Positions 1 through 12,495 of a DNA stretch of 64,000 bases are shown here, one piece after another. The translations under genes were made by a program, and so were the position numbers. Under the pieces are notes generated by a model. It saw only the letters and a list, made by a program, of their open reading frames with translations. It ran no database searches and was not told where the DNA came from. Positions within the stretch are counted from its first letter, which is position 1; each line of letters starts with the position of its first letter. Origin of the DNA: Chaetoderma sp. LZ-2023a (lineage: Eukaryota; Mollusca; Caudofoveata; Chaetodermatida; Chaetodermatidae); NCBI GenBank assembly GCA_034401795.1, contig CM067372.1, positions 40,308,929 through 40,372,928 on the forward strand, in the 5' to 3' direction.

Positions 1-965
1 CATACCAGACAATATTAATTCATGTAAGACGAGATGATATAAAGCCTATAGTAGTCTGTATGACAAGTATTTACCAGAAAAATAGTCCCTCTGACTTCGT
101 CGTAAAATTCAAACCTGCCGCACACAAAATGAGATCAAGAATTTACTGACATTGCGTGGATGTTTATATTACACAACCACTGGGTGGATGGAGTCGATTT
201 TAATGTCTGTATCAAGGTAGTGATACAGTAGTAAAGATGGTACCAAAATCAACACGGCCCACAGCGTTGCTTTTACTGTCCGCTACAGAGATAGAATGGG
301 TCCAGATCTGTCTGGTCTCCGAAGTGGACTCTGTGTAACAGTCTAGTTGTTGTGATGACGTAATAAGATGGCCGGTCAATACATTAGAGGTGTATTCTCG
401 AAGAAGCCACGCCTCTATTTTTAGATTGTGAGTACGGTAAAAACATTCGTATCTCGCGAGATTTCCTTCCATTGAGATCGAGAAAAGTATCTCGTATGCA
501 TTGAGTAGCCATTGGCGTGGATTTCCACCAGAATATGGTGGTAGAGAGAATTTAAACGTAAAAGGACACAAGCGATACTCTCTTCATACCAGACAATATT
601 AATTCACGCAAACGAGATGATATAAGGCCTATAGTAGTCTGTATGACAAGTAGTTAACAGAAAAAGAGTCCCTCTGAATTCGTCGTAAAATTCAAATCTG
701 TGGCACGTCTGTCGTACACAAAATGAGGTTAAGAATTTGCTGACGTTGCGAGGATATTGATATCACACGAACCATTGGGTGGATCAACTCCATTTTAATG
801 TCTGTATTAAGCTAGTGATACAGAGGTTAAGATGATACCAAAATCAACACGATCCATAGTGTTCCTTTTACAGTCCACTAGGGAGATGGACTGGGTCCCG
901 ATATGTCTCGTTGCCGAAGTGGAGTCTGTCTAACAGTCTAGTCGTTGTGACTACATAATAAGATT
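1..965. repeat. 584-bp tandem repeat, two units, second one interrupted
   Basis: The sequence beginning CATACCAGACAATATTAATT at position 1 recurs at 585 with scattered substitutions and small indels. The second unit is cut at about 965 and resumes at about 2046, where the segment with GGTCAATACATTAGAGG and GCCACGCCTCTATTTTTAG (also at 375-425 in unit 1) reappears and runs to about 2106. No convincing protein is encoded: the reading frame at 212-571 on the minus strand simply crosses the repeat and has no recognisable motif. Seen directly; the family is unidentified. Confidence 0.8.
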
Positions 966-1336
966 TTGATTTGATTTGATTTATTCTCTTGGTAAATATT
1001 ACAAATTACAATATGATAACAGGGAGTCCACTGGAGGCTGTGCCTATTAGCTTGTGAACCCCTGACATAGAATAACATACAAGTTACACATGATTTGACA
1101 TAAGTAGACATAAGGCATTATGACAATATATTATACATAACTACAGACAAATAATATAGGATTTGACACAGAAAAAAGAAGAGAAAAAAAAAGAAGAGAA
1201 AAAGACAAGACATTTGACAAACATGGTTCACTTGTTTTTTATTGTTCTTCATACTGTGGGTAACATATTTCACTCATTGGAATGGGCTAGGGGATGAAGG
1301 GGGTGGGGTGGGGGCTGGAGTTCATCCTGTTTCTAC

Positions 1337-1403
<67 letters not shown>

Positions 1404-2046
1404 GTCTATCACCTTCTTTCCCTAGAGGAAAGAGTGTAAACCGGCTATGTGAATCTGTGTTCGAGTCTATTTCTTAGTGTGTTTGTCTTGGCTGGATTTT
1501 TTAGAGCTCTTAGATATGATCAAGTTCTGGATCTGTGTATATCTTGGGGAGTGCTGGTCCAATTTGACTCAGGATTTAACACAGAAGCTGCACACTCGCT
1601 GAATATTCAGAAAAGCCACCCGACCGAGAGTTGTTGGTGGCTTAGCCAACCACAGCCCCCGATCAAGTCCTCTTCAAAACACCCAGCAAGAGGAGCTATG
1701 TCCCTTGGGATGTGTTGTCTGTAAGACCCAGGAGCCAGACATTCACATAAAATATAATATAATAAAATTAATTAAATATGATTATGGTTAATGATACAGT
1801 AAAGATAACAATGGCCAACATGATTCTAGCAACAAACTGATTTGGTAATGACGTAAGTAATCTTCTGTACACATTTGGAATAGAAGACATTGCTGCCTTA
1901 TGCAGAAAATTCTCCCACAAATTCCACTAGGTCCGGAATATTCAGCAGTACCGGTACTTTTTATTTTATGTAGAAAATATGTCAAACCGGAGTGTAGAGG
2001 CAGGGCAAGAGCAGTAATATCAGTATTTGTAACAGGTGGTTCTTCA
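966..2046 (-). mobile_element. insertion within the tandem repeat, LINE-tail-like edge
   Basis: This ~1.08 kb block breaks repeat unit 2. Its left edge reads, on the minus strand, as a 3' untranslated end finishing AAGAGAATAAATC followed by an ATCAA-type pentamer run, the style of short tandem tail seen on many non-LTR retrotransposons. No RT or endonuclease coding was found inside. It contains a long TTA microsatellite. A severely 5'-truncated LINE plus flanking DNA is the simplest reading, but the element is not identified and the right edge is only inferred from resumption of the host repeat. Confidence 0.45.
1336..1403. repeat. (TTA)n microsatellite
   Basis: About 68 bp of uninterrupted TTA/ATT trinucleotide repeat. 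It produces an artificial poly-isoleucine reading frame that is not a gene. Confidence 0.97.
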
Positions 2047-2279
2047 ACCGGTCAATACATTAGAGGTGTATTCTCGTAGAAGCCACGCCTCTATTTTTAG
2101 ATTGCGGTATAAAGTGTTTTGATACCCGTTTGTACTCGGAATATTAAAGTATTTGGAGTCGTTACTCCGAGTGCCCTAAAATAGTGTTCACCTTCTCACA
2201 ACACCATCGGACCGTACTAATTACGTTGTAATTCATCGTAACCCTCTGCCGGTGGGATAATGGTTTGAGGATGGACTCT

Positions 2280-2520
2280 GCGTTGTTGTACGAATTGTAT
2301 GTCTTTGCTATTTAATAAATATTCTGTTGAATATTTTGAAATTAATTTGACTGGGCCATAGGCAGCAACAGCACATAGTCAAATTAGTCACAAAATATTC
2401 AACAGCTTACCTGAATAGCTTTCAGAAAATTGATAGTTAGGGCATTCGGGGCTCTATCAATCCCAACAGCGAAGTGTGGGTGGAGCTTAGACAGAGATGG
2501 GCAGGGCATAGCTAAAATGG
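2280..2520 (+). repeat. dispersed repeat with internal palindrome, copy 1
   Basis: The block contains a near-palindrome (CTGTTGAATATTTTG at 2331 and its inverse near 2388-2403, around a GCAGCAACAG core). A segment ending GTGTGGGTGGAGCTTAG then GGGCATAGCTAAAA follows. The same order is found in inverse orientation at 27460-27775, and the distal part again at 29385-29432. Non-coding; probably a SINE or MITE family of this genome. The family name is unknown. Confidence 0.75.
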
Positions 2521-2670
2521 AATGGTCCATTGTTATAAAGTACCTCTGTTGAGGCAAGAACTATGTTCGGAATCAGATAAACGTCCGATAGAATCATCAG
2601 TGTTATCGTTGATTAGTACCCTCAGTAACGTGCCATCACATTCTGTAGCAGCTTCTGTAACCTGTGATCC

Positions 2671-3204
2671 CAAAGCCATCACTACATCATACACGCAATC
2701 AACCGGGTCCCATCTTTCTCTCACTCTGGTCTTTTATTTAACATTATCAGCCTGTGCCGACATCCTTCCCACACATCCTATTCTGTTGATATGTATGTAT
2801 GCTTATTGTATTCTGCGGATGTAGTAGTAGAAACGTCCTGCAGCTGCAATCAGTCCTTCTTCGCTTTTGTCCACTGTGTCTTGTTCTCAGCCGAAATCCT
2901 TAGCTTCCTCAAGCGCATCCTTGATTTGAGTGTATCCCAAGACCATCACTACATCATACACGCAATCAACCGGGTCCCATCTTTCTCTCACTCTGGTCTT
3001 TTATTTAACATTATCAGCCTGTGCCGACATCCTTCCCACACATCCTATTCTGTTGATATGTATGTATGCTTTCTGTATTCTGCGGCTGTAGTAGTAGAAA
3101 CATCCTACAGCTGCATTCAGTCCTTCTTCGCTTTTGTCCACTGTGTCTTGTTCTCAGCGGAAATCCTTAGCTTCCTCAGGTGCATTTTTGATTTGAATGT
3201 ACCG
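2671..3204. repeat. 267-bp tandem duplication across a LINE 3' junction
   Basis: CCATCACTACATCATACACG occurs at 2676 and 2943, and the two 267-bp units stay alignable throughout. Each unit holds about 140 bp of flanking DNA plus the last ~127 bp of the minus-strand LINE, so flank and LINE end were duplicated together after, or during, insertion. Reading frames crossing it are duplicates, not genes. Confidence 0.85.
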
Positions 3205-4215
3205 GGTCCTTCTTTCTTGAGGTCGTCTCGTAGCACGCTTAGCAGATTTATGCCACGGCCGCCTCTTCTGGCTTTGTCTGGGTCCGAGTAGGGCGAATTC
3301 CAAGGCTTCCTGTGATGGTGTGTCTTCTGGCACCCTTAGCACATGGCCAAACATGGACCATCTTTGCTGGGCGACTTTTACAGACAGCGACAACGTATTA
3401 CACATCTTGTATAGTGCATCATTGGAAATAATGTTGTCTGGCCGTCGGTGCCCAGTGATGGTACGTAGGTGTTTGCGGTGGCAGGCATCGAGTTTGTTTA
3501 GACTTGCCTTAGGAGCTGACCAGCTGTTACAGTTATACAGCATCAAGGATCCGCAGGTTGCATTGAATAAACGTAGTCTTTTTTACCAAGGACATATTTG
3601 ATCTACGAAGGACTGGAAAGCCATGTTTCCCATGACGCAGCGTGTAGCAATGTCAGCAGTACTGCAAAGCAGTGAGTCCATGATTTTACCTTTCCTCCAT
3701 GGTTCGTCATTTTCTTGAGTTCCATGCGTTATAGATAGGTATATGTCGGTGAAATCTGTTTTGGATTCATTCATAAAGAGATTCTCGATTTTTAGTTTGC
3801 TTTCAGCTATTTGGAGAGGTTCGTCAAGGGGTTCGTTTTCTTCGTCTATGAAGTCCACATCGTCGGCATATTCCATCCCTAGCGGCATACCCAGTATTGA
3901 CACTGGGGTGTTTGGTCTTGTGGATCTGTCCCACACAGATTTCAATGCAGCAGCAAGGTAACAGGTGAAAAGCACCGGAGATAAACCATCTCCCTGTGGG
4001 GAGCCGATTGATGTCTCAAACTACAGACTTCGCTGACTTGACACGTACTCTCAGCTTTGTCTCTGCAAGCAGTAGTCTCACTAGTCATGGCTCATCTTCA
4101 TTGCAACTGGCCTGTCGTGGTACATCAAGGATCTTTGAGCTCTTAATTGTGTCGAAGGCTCGCGACATGTCAATGCTCATTTTGTGGAAATCCCAGTGTT
4201 GACGTGCCATTTCCA
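2811..4215 (-). mobile_element. 5'-truncated APE-type LINE, copy A (RT C-terminal half)
   Basis: Read on the minus strand, 3975-3583 encodes the palm of a reverse transcriptase with the catalytic motif EYADDVDFID. 3546-3154 then encodes the C-terminal region with a conserved block reading FGHVLRVPEDTP, typical of the end of non-LTR RT proteins. A further RT piece lies at 4000-4210 in a shifted frame. The element is truncated at its 5' end near 4210 and begins, at its 3' end, with the sequence TATTCTGCGGATGTAGTAG shared with the copy at 8391. Stops and frame changes make it a dead copy. The clade within the APE-bearing LINEs is not settled. Confidence 0.82.
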
Positions 4216-4239
4216 TTCATATTGAATACTGATGATGAG

Positions 4240-5115
4240 CGTAATGATTTACTGGGTTCCAAAGCTGTGGTAGTTTGAAAACATCATGCAGCGGCAATAA
4301 GCCTTTTTTGCCACTGTTTGTTATCCTCAATGAGAGTCGTTGGCTCACGCAGGTGACATTCACAGAACATGGCAAAACATAAACCATCTTTGCTGGGCTA
4401 CCTTCGGTGATTGTGGGGACCGCATTGCACATTGTGTATCGCTCATCATTGGAAATAGATAATAGTACGAATATGTTTGCAGTGGAGGGCATCGAGCTTC
4501 GTGATAATGTCTTACCCAGCTTACAAAACACAGACAACGAATTGTTAGCCATTGCTGACAGTGAGGCCTTTGGAGGTGGCCAGCTGTTATAGTTGTACAG
4601 CATCAATGATTCACAGGTTGCCTCATGCATGTGTATTTTTGAGCCAGAGGAATCCCTGATCCGATGATCCACAGTTTCCAAATAGATTGGAAGGCAATTT
4701 CTCCCATGGTACAATGTGCAACAATATCGAAGGATTTGCACATCAGTGAGCCGAGGATTTTTCTCTTTCCCATCGCTCAGCGGGATGCCTTTGTCCGTGA
4801 ATTCGCCTGTCACTAATAGGTGTACATGGATAAACTCTGTCTTAGCTTCGTTCTTGAAGCGACTCCTGAGCTGTCCCGCAGCTGAAAGAAAAGGTTGACT
4901 ACCGGCTTCCTTTCCTCGCATGCGAGTCCTCTGTCGTCTTAGTGGATGACAAGGATGCCGAGAGGTAGCTTGTAAACAGCACCGGAGAGAGGTCATCTCC
5001 CTGTGGAAAACAGATAGTGCTCTCGAACTCTGCAAAATGCACACTTTCGCTCACACTTTCAGCTTGGTGTTGGTCAGTAGCAATCTGAAGAGAGTGATTC
5101 TGAAGACAGTGATTC
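4240..5115 (-). mobile_element. older divergent LINE fragment, copy B, same family as copy A
   Basis: The minus strand has a 275-codon open frame (5044-4217) whose pieces resemble copy A out of order of frame: a segment with NEAKTEFIHVHL, one with YNYNSWPPPKASL matching YNCNSWSAPKASL of copy A, and a degenerate RT core near 4900-5040. It is therefore a frameshifted retrotransposon remnant, not an intact gene. It sits head-to-tail behind copy A and is truncated in about the same RT region. Divergence from copy A is clearly greater than between A and C. Confidence 0.7.
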
Positions 5116-8100
5116 CGAACAGGCCTCATGATAATAAATGTACTATGACAATCATCACATAAAATACAAAAAAAAAATTTTGCCATTTTTATTTGTGCGT
5201 AATTTGTCATTACTAAGTGTAGAACTATGCATTAGACCTATGTTTTCCAGGAAAGTTTTACAGATAGTTCTTTAGACATATAGATAGTGCTCTGCAAGCC
5301 TCATCCTAATATTCATAGAGGGATGAAGTTACAATAATAGACCGGGGTGAGGGGGTGGAGGGGGCGGGGGGGGGGGGGGGGAGAGATGGCAACATTCTTC
5401 ATTAAAGAAGTTTTAATCAGTAGGTTGGCTTTAGATTCCATTCATTAAATGTTGGAGCTTTCATCTCTCTTTAACGATTGGAATATTTTGCCTATGATAA
5501 ATGCGGAAAATCCGCAAGCTTTTTCCGAAGCTCCGGAGATGTGAATTTCTTGGATTCAAACCCTTTCAAAAGGTTTCTTACGGTGGATTTGTGCAGCGGA
5601 ATTTGTGCACAACACAACAGTATTTTGACGTGATCATATTGCTCGATCAAACATTCTAAAGGTAGCACAGATATCACAGAGTACTTTGCTTAGCTTGCTA
5701 GAAATACTTGAGTGATCAGACATCTATGCGACAGGTTTTCCCTGAGATACTTTAGCGATAGGGTAATACATAACATGCTAATAATCCAGATACTCGAGGG
5801 ACCTGACACACCTGATTGGTGGGGAATCTATTGTGAAACATGTTTTCAACGGTTTTGCTCTTACAGATTCATTTCAACTGTTTATTCGTAATGTGGCGGG
5901 TGCATGTGGCATAGAGAGATCAGGACCTGTGAAGACGGTCGGTTCCGCAATCACAAGTAAAGATGGAAAGGAGAGATTGAGAATGGTTGGCAACAACTTA
6001 CCATAATATTGACCTAGGATAATACAATAATCTCTTTACATGACAATAACCTAATAGAAACTAACTATCCGATCTCAAACCTTTTCTGATTGGAATATCT
6101 CTATGTGAAAAACACTCTGTCACCAGGATAAGCTAAGAGTCTTGCTCAAATAGAACCAGTGAAATAGTTAGGAGATCTCTGTAACTCAATTGGTCAATCT
6201 ATTTGTTAAATACTAATTGATGAGGAAGCCAATGGATCTCGACACAGCGAGGTCTTAGAAAGTGCCGCCACATAACTATATAACCATTATAGATCAGCCC
6301 CCAACGGAAACCAATACTTTAGCGGCGAGAAGAAGGGGAGGATGTGTTCATTGATGAAAATAATGTAAAAATGGTGTAAAAGGTGTATCACAATGATAGA
6401 AAATACTATGTAAAATACTACTACCCTAAAGTATTACATTATAAAACGATGTTAACCTTTTAGTAGTATCTGGGGAAGTTACTTTAAAATGTTACTTAAA
6501 AATATTACTGACATAATCGACAGCATGTGAAAAACTAATTACATCAGGTTAAAAACGTATGTGGCGTGGTAATAATAATCCTATTAAAATAATCCTATTA
6601 AAATATATAAAACAACACCGTGTCCATAAATATTGTTCAATCCTATTACAAAATGTAAGTTCTGGGATATTTTCACGCTCACAAATGTTCTTATGGGTGG
6701 GGTGGGTGGGGTGTGGTGGGGCGGTGGGTGGTGATAGGGGTGGGGTTTGGGGCTGGCGAGCGTGGTGAAGCTGGGCATAAGATCAATGTCAAACGAACGA
6801 CAAAGTCCATGAGATGAAAAGCCCAAGAATAATGGCAATGGATGGATTTGGATGCTGGAAGCTTTCTTGTGGAAACGACAGGTTTCTAAACTGAATGAAA
6901 GTTCACAGAAACACGTTACCGGGAAGCCTCAGAATCGATTTGCGTTGACAATTTTATAGAGGCACGTGTTGACAGGTCCACGAAGCTAGTCGTTGATGTA
7001 AGGCAAGCACACACAAAGACTTCTCTATTTGCGGAAGTACGATTTTTCTGCTGGCAGAAGTGGATGGAATTCAGTGTGCCACTAGTTTTCTTAAGGTGAC
7101 TGCGTTTCCGCGTCAAGAGTTCACTATTTGAATATCCTCAGGAGGTAATTCGGGTCACGCGCTAATGAAACTGGAAGTATAATGATAACATTGGTGAGTG
7201 TCTCCCGACGCTTTATGCAGGAGACGATATGGTTCATGCAGAAAGTTTTACTTTCCATGGTCCTGGACCGGACAGGGTATGAAGTCAATTATTCACTGGT
7301 TTTGAGGTTATAACACAGAAACAGGAGCATCTGGAGATGAAATGTCCTGAATACAATCTGTGTTGGTGGCACTGCATGAATTCTACGGATGCAGTGAAAT
7401 ATAATTATCCATCGGAGGAAAGTCTTGACGGAAAGTTCATGAGAAAACACAGCTTCCACTAAAATAGCGAGATCACTGATGAATCGTGACTAGGCTATTA
7501 TATACATCTTTTCAAAGCGAAGAGTCTAATTGGTCATTTTAACCCACTGATGTATTAAGTTGTGAGAATAATTTCTCATGCACACGACTGGTCGGTCATC
7601 TCGCGTGGACATCTACTAAAGGTTCCAAAATAACAGGAACTGGAAAAGAATTCTTGTTACCCTCGAAAGATCAGCTGTGAGCGCTGATTTATTTATCTCT
7701 TAAATTGATGATGAGCTGGTGGCTAACGATTGGTCCACACGGAAGGCAGGCGAAGATATAATCATTCTCACGAGACAGACTTTTGAACTGAGAACTGCGA
7801 ATGGTTCACCGGACCCTCACTGTCGAAAGTTAGTTAAAATGTACATGTGGACACTGCAAAACATCTCCTTTTATAGAGCCTCTTACATTTTCAGAAAGGT
7901 GCGACTATCAAGATGAGGGAGCCAATCAGCGTGCGAAGGATGGGGCAGGAAGTCAACCACGTGACTAGTGTCTAAGCAGCAAGAACATTTACTGGAAATA
8001 GAAATAGCTCCATCGCACGGTGATTGAAGAATGTCCAATGTTTAATAACTCAGTTGATACTGAGCTGATTCTGAAAATTGTTTCAGATGTGTAAAGCCGG

Positions 8101-8390
8101 GACGATTTTATACTAGGGAAATGTAAACACGTTTCCCAACGCATCGTTAATAAGGAAGCGTGAATTAGTCTTATGTTTTATAATTGTCCAAATATAAACG
8201 CTGCTGTTTTGTAGGTCAGCGCGTGATGCACGCCATGTTTAGTGCAAAGATAGTACGCTGTTCGAGGTAACTTCTTACCAGCCACCCGCCCTGGAGGATG
8301 TACACACGGATGCATGCATTGGAGATACGACCGGTTTTCTTTCATATCGATTAGTTTGCCTATACACTGGGATCTTTCAGCTATATAGAC
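5116..8390. other. 3.3 kb without recognisable genes
   Basis: I see only A+T-rich non-coding DNA here. It holds a G-run (5351-5385), a short duplicated CCTATTAAAATAAT (6578-6602), and a GGTGGG-rich stretch (6690-6765). Reading frames are short (under 90 codons) and lack any motif I can name. The right boundary is the 3' end of the next LINE at 8391. Confidence 0.6.
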
Positions 8391-11165
8391 TACTGTATTC
8401 TGCGGATGTAGTAGTAGAAACATCCTACAGCTGCAATCAGTCCTTCTTCGCTTTTGCCCACTGTGTCTTGTCTTGAGTCAAAATCCTCAGCTCCATGAGG
8501 TCCATTCTTGACTTGAGTGTAGCTAATCCTGCTTTCTTGAGGTCACCTCGTAGCACACTAAGCAGATTTATGCAATGACGTCCTCTCCTGGCTCTGTATT
8601 TGATGGCGGCTCCGAGTGGGGCGAATTCCAAGGCTGTCCGTGCTGGTGTGTCTTCTGGCATCCTTAGCACATGGCCAAAATGGACCATCTTTGCAGACAA
8701 CGACGACGTATTACACACCTTGTATAGTGCATCATTAGAAATTATGCTATCTGGCCATCAGTGTCCGGTGATGGTATGTAAGTGCTTGCGGCACTAGAGC
8801 CGCCTTTGAAGCTGGCCAGCTGTTACAATTATACACCATCAAGGATCCGCAGGTTGCATTGAATAAACATAGTCTACTGGAAATTTATGTTCCCCATGAT
8901 GCAGCATGCAGCAATATCAGCAGTACTGCAAAGCAGTGAGCCCAGGATTTTACTTTTCCTCGATGGTTCACCGCCACGGAGTGGATCGTCATTTTCTTGA
9001 GTTTCATGCTTTGTAGATAGATATATGTGGGTGAACTCTGCTTTGGATTCATTCATAAAGAGATTCTCAATTTTTAGTTTGCTTGCAGCTATTGGTTCAT
9101 CAAGGGGTTTCTTTTCCTCGTCTATGAAGTCCACATCGTCGGCATCTTCCATCTCTAGTGGCATGCCCAGTATTGACACGGGGGTGGGGGTGGGGGTGGT
9201 CGTGTGGAATTTTCCCGCACGGATTTCAATGCAGCAGCCAGGTAACAGATGAAAAGCATAGGGGATAGACCATCTCCCTGTGGAGCCAATTGATATCTCC
9301 AACTCTACAGACATCACTAACTTGACTCGTACTCTCAGCTTGGTGTCTGCAAATAGTAGTCTCACTAGTCGTAGCTCGTGTGCATTGCAACTGGCCTGGC
9401 GTAGTAGATCTAGGATCTTTGAGCGCTTAATTGTGGCGAAGGCTCGTGACATATCAATTCCCATTTTGTGGAAATCCCAATGTTTGGACATGACTACCGA
9501 CACAAGCATGCGTTGAGCCCATACACTGTCCGTGCAGGTGCATCCACGTTTGAAGCCACTTAGATATGATCCGTTGAAGTCATCGATCTTGTCTCGGATG
9601 CGGCATAGAGTAACATTGGATAGGGTTTTCCGTATGCTGTTAAGGAGCTCAATGGGCGGCAGATTGTCTGTGGGCCAGGTGGCGTCTTGGGTTTTGGTAG
9701 CGGGATAAGGGTGCCTTGGTGTACAGCGTCGATGGGAAGGTGGTGCATAAAAGCCGAGCTGATTAGGTGCATGATCGGTTTTGAGATAATGTCACTTGTA
9801 TATTTGAATAGTTCATTGCTCATGACATCAGGTCCAGATGCACGTCCATTTTTCAGGGCTTTACGTGCCTTCTCAACTTCTGCTGTATTAATCAGTGTTA
9901 GTAATCGCACGAGGTCTCCTGAGAATGGGTTCCATGTCTCATCATCGTGGTCAGTGAACTGTTCCTTGAACCATTCTCAAATTGCCTCGACTTTGCCATG
10001 GTCAGTCCCGATAAATTGTCCTTCAGAGTTGTGTACATTGAGTGGTGGTGTGTAGTCAGTAACTCTCACGGCTTGGGATGCCCAAAACATTTTGTGGCAG
10101 TCATCTGTGGCAGTGATTTCATCTGCTAGGGAGCCTGCTTGTTGGATAGCAAGATCTTTTAAGCGTTTGCTAATGTGGCGCAGAATGTTATTGCGTTCCT
10201 GGCGTAGTTTGGTGCGATCTTCACTTTATCATCTACACGAAGGGGTTTTCCTGCTGTCTTGCATAGTAAGAAATCTATTTGGTTGACGACAGCTGCTGTA
10301 GCCTTAGGATATTTTGTGGCTTTTGCGATCAGCAATGTGTCCAGTCCATGTTGTCCGGTGGCGGCATGGGTGTTTGAAAGCTGTAGTTGTGGCAAATTAG
10401 CCATTGGAACTTAGGAATGCCACTAGTGCATCTCCATTACTGTTGCGTGTGCCCTCTCCATACCATCCCATGCACAGGCCAAATTCTGAACTTTTCTCCG
10501 CAATTCCGAGTTTACCCAGCTTGGAGTTGAAATCTCCACACACGAACAGTTGGCATCTAGCTGGGATAGTAATGGCGGAGCTCAGTTCTGCATAGAAGGA
10601 ATCTAATATTGCTGGATTTTCTTTGGCTCTTTTGGCAGTTGGCCAATATGCGTCGACTATGCGAGACTTAGTAGAGGTGTGCTTTCGTGTTGGCTTAGCC
10701 AGGTCTATAAATGCAACGCGATCACTGACGTATCCAAAACTAATGACATGGTCCAAGACCCTTGGTCCAATTACGAAGCCTAATCCCTGGTAAGTGGCCT
10801 GTTTTTGCTCCACGAGTACTAGCTTATGGCCTGTCTGAAGTTGCTGTTCTGAGTGTTTAGCTACTTTAGTCTCTTGAATGCATGTAATATCGAGTTTATA
10901 GTGTTCACAGCCTGCACCCAAGGTGTGCCTCTTTGATGTTGCAGTCAGACCACATATATCCTACGTAGCTATGGTAAGCTCCTGGGAAGATTGCGTTGTC
11001 CGAGGATGTCAAGCGCAGTTTCCTGTTAGAAGGTTAGACATAGTCAGAGTTGCCTCTGTATGCGGATGTCAGCCTGCAATCCTTGATGACTTAGTTTCCC
11101 AACTAAGTTGGTACTTACGGAGGAGATCGGCGTGGAGGTGCCATCTTTCATCTGGCTGGTGAGAT
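8391..11165 (-). mobile_element. APE-type LINE, copy C, endonuclease through RT C-terminus
   Basis: On the minus strand, 10921-10397 encodes an apurinic-type endonuclease (DITCIQETK, then VCGDFNSKLG with the catalytic D and N). 9910-9560 encodes the RT fingers (residues RASGPDVMSNELFK), 9509-8874 the palm, with the usual YADD degenerated to DADDVDFID, and 8718-8437 the C-terminus (FGHVLRMPEDTP). A degraded start of the endonuclease domain is visible around 10990-10920. Frameshifts separate the pieces, so it is a dead copy of the same family as copies A and B. Its 3' end matches copy A. No ORF1 or 5' UTR could be delimited. Confidence 0.85.
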
Positions 11166-11610
11166 AACACATACGCGTCTTTATAGTTACGGTCATATTT
11201 TATTAATATACAGCTTACGCTGGGACACTGTCACTGGTTTGTTTGCACAGTTGCCCATAATCCAATGTTTGATATTCGTGTCGTGGAGTGGGACCAACGA
11301 TCCAAAACTGCCAATGACCGTGCCCAACGACAAACTCCAACTGCCCCTCCGTCCCATGTTCTCTTGCAAACATGTGGCATCAGTCCGTGGTCACAAGCCT
11401 TGGTGACGAACAGTCTTACGTGATCCGATAAACACATTCAATATATACAGTACGTATTACTAGATTAAGTACAACATTAAAAGGGTGGGCACAATATATT
11501 AGACAATCCTCTTTCGAATAAGCCTAGTGTATATACAATCCTTAGTAGTGGGTGTAAGTCAATGGTGGTGTATGTATGTCACTGTCGATGTATGTGAGTT
11601 CACGTGTGTT
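11166..11610. other. short interval without recognisable genes
   Basis: No coding motif, RNA gene or clear repeat was recognised between the LINE at 8391-11165 and the trinucleotide tail of the next LINE. A 68-codon minus-strand frame at 11437-11231 has no recognisable similarity; it might be a remnant of upstream LINE sequence. Confidence 0.5.
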
Positions 11611-11662
<52 letters not shown>

Positions 11663-12495
11663 GGATATTTATAGTGCGCTATAATTCCACGCAAATATTG
11701 CGTGCTCTAAGCGCTTACAATAATAAAATAAAATGATCATACAGTTGGATATGCCTGACGGAACAAAAACGTTTTAAGATTTGATTTAAATATAGCTAGA
11801 GTGGATGAAGATTTAAGACTAGCTGGAAGATCATTCCATTCTGTAGAAGCAACAAAAGCAAATGTTCTGTGACCATAGGTTTTTGATTTAACTTTCGGAA
11901 TTTTAAGCAGGTTTAGATTTGCAGATCTAAGTGGCCTGCTTGGCGTGTACGTTTCTAGCAGTTCTGAAAGGTAGGTTGGTGCTGTAGATATGATACATAG
12001 ATAGGTTAGGCAGAGGACTTTGAAGCGTATTCTCTGTTCTATTGGAAGCCAGTGAAGATCTTGGAGAATGGGACTGATATGATCACTCTTACGCTTTAGG
12101 GAAACAACTCTAGCGGCTGCATTCTGAATTGCTTGGAGTTTGCGCATAGCATCTTTTGAGGCGCCTATAAACAGACTGTTACAATAGTCTAACCTTGAGA
12201 TAATTAATGTTAGTACCAGCATAATAGCAGCTTCGCGAGTTATGTATTTTCTGATGTTTGATATATTCCGCAGCTGCATAAAACACACCTTACGCAGATA
12301 ACGGACATGATGTTCCATACTAAGTTCATTGTCTAACATGACACCCAAGTCCTTAACAGTGTCTACCAAAGGAATTTGAGCTGAGCCGATGGTAATCGCA
12401 GATAAATCTGTTGTGGCACGCCGAATTGCTGGCCCAATCAACATCGCTTCGGTTTTATCATCATTCAACATCAACATGTTAGAGGTCATCCATAA
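11611..12495 (-). mobile_element. 5'-truncated L2/CR1-like LINE with trinucleotide tail
   Basis: The element reads on the minus strand. Its 3' end is a (TTA)n tract (11611-11662), preceded by GCGCACTATAAATATCC and by the stem-like TGTAAGCGCTTAGAGCACGC, a style of hairpin plus microsatellite tail known from L2/CR1-group LINEs. The rest is the RT C-terminal third. 5' truncation near 12495 is normal for LINE insertion. No target duplication was delimited. Confidence 0.8.
11737..12489 (-). pseudogene. RT C-terminal fragment of L2/CR1-like LINE
   Basis: An uninterrupted 250-codon frame. It begins in the RT thumb (LNDDKTEAMLIG) and continues with LGVMLDNELSMEHHV, then SRLDYCNSLFIG, HWLPIEQRIRFKVL and the terminal STEWNDLPASLK. 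These are the landmarks of the C-terminal region of CR1/L2 LINE polymerases. The catalytic YADD lies upstream of the truncation and is absent, as is the endonuclease, so the fragment cannot be active. The lack of stops suggests a fairly recent insertion. Confidence 0.85.

Noticed and set aside
4217..5044. 275-codon minus-strand open frame as an intact gene
   Set aside because: Its segments match the LINE of copy A in mixed frames; it is a frameshifted retrotransposon remnant.
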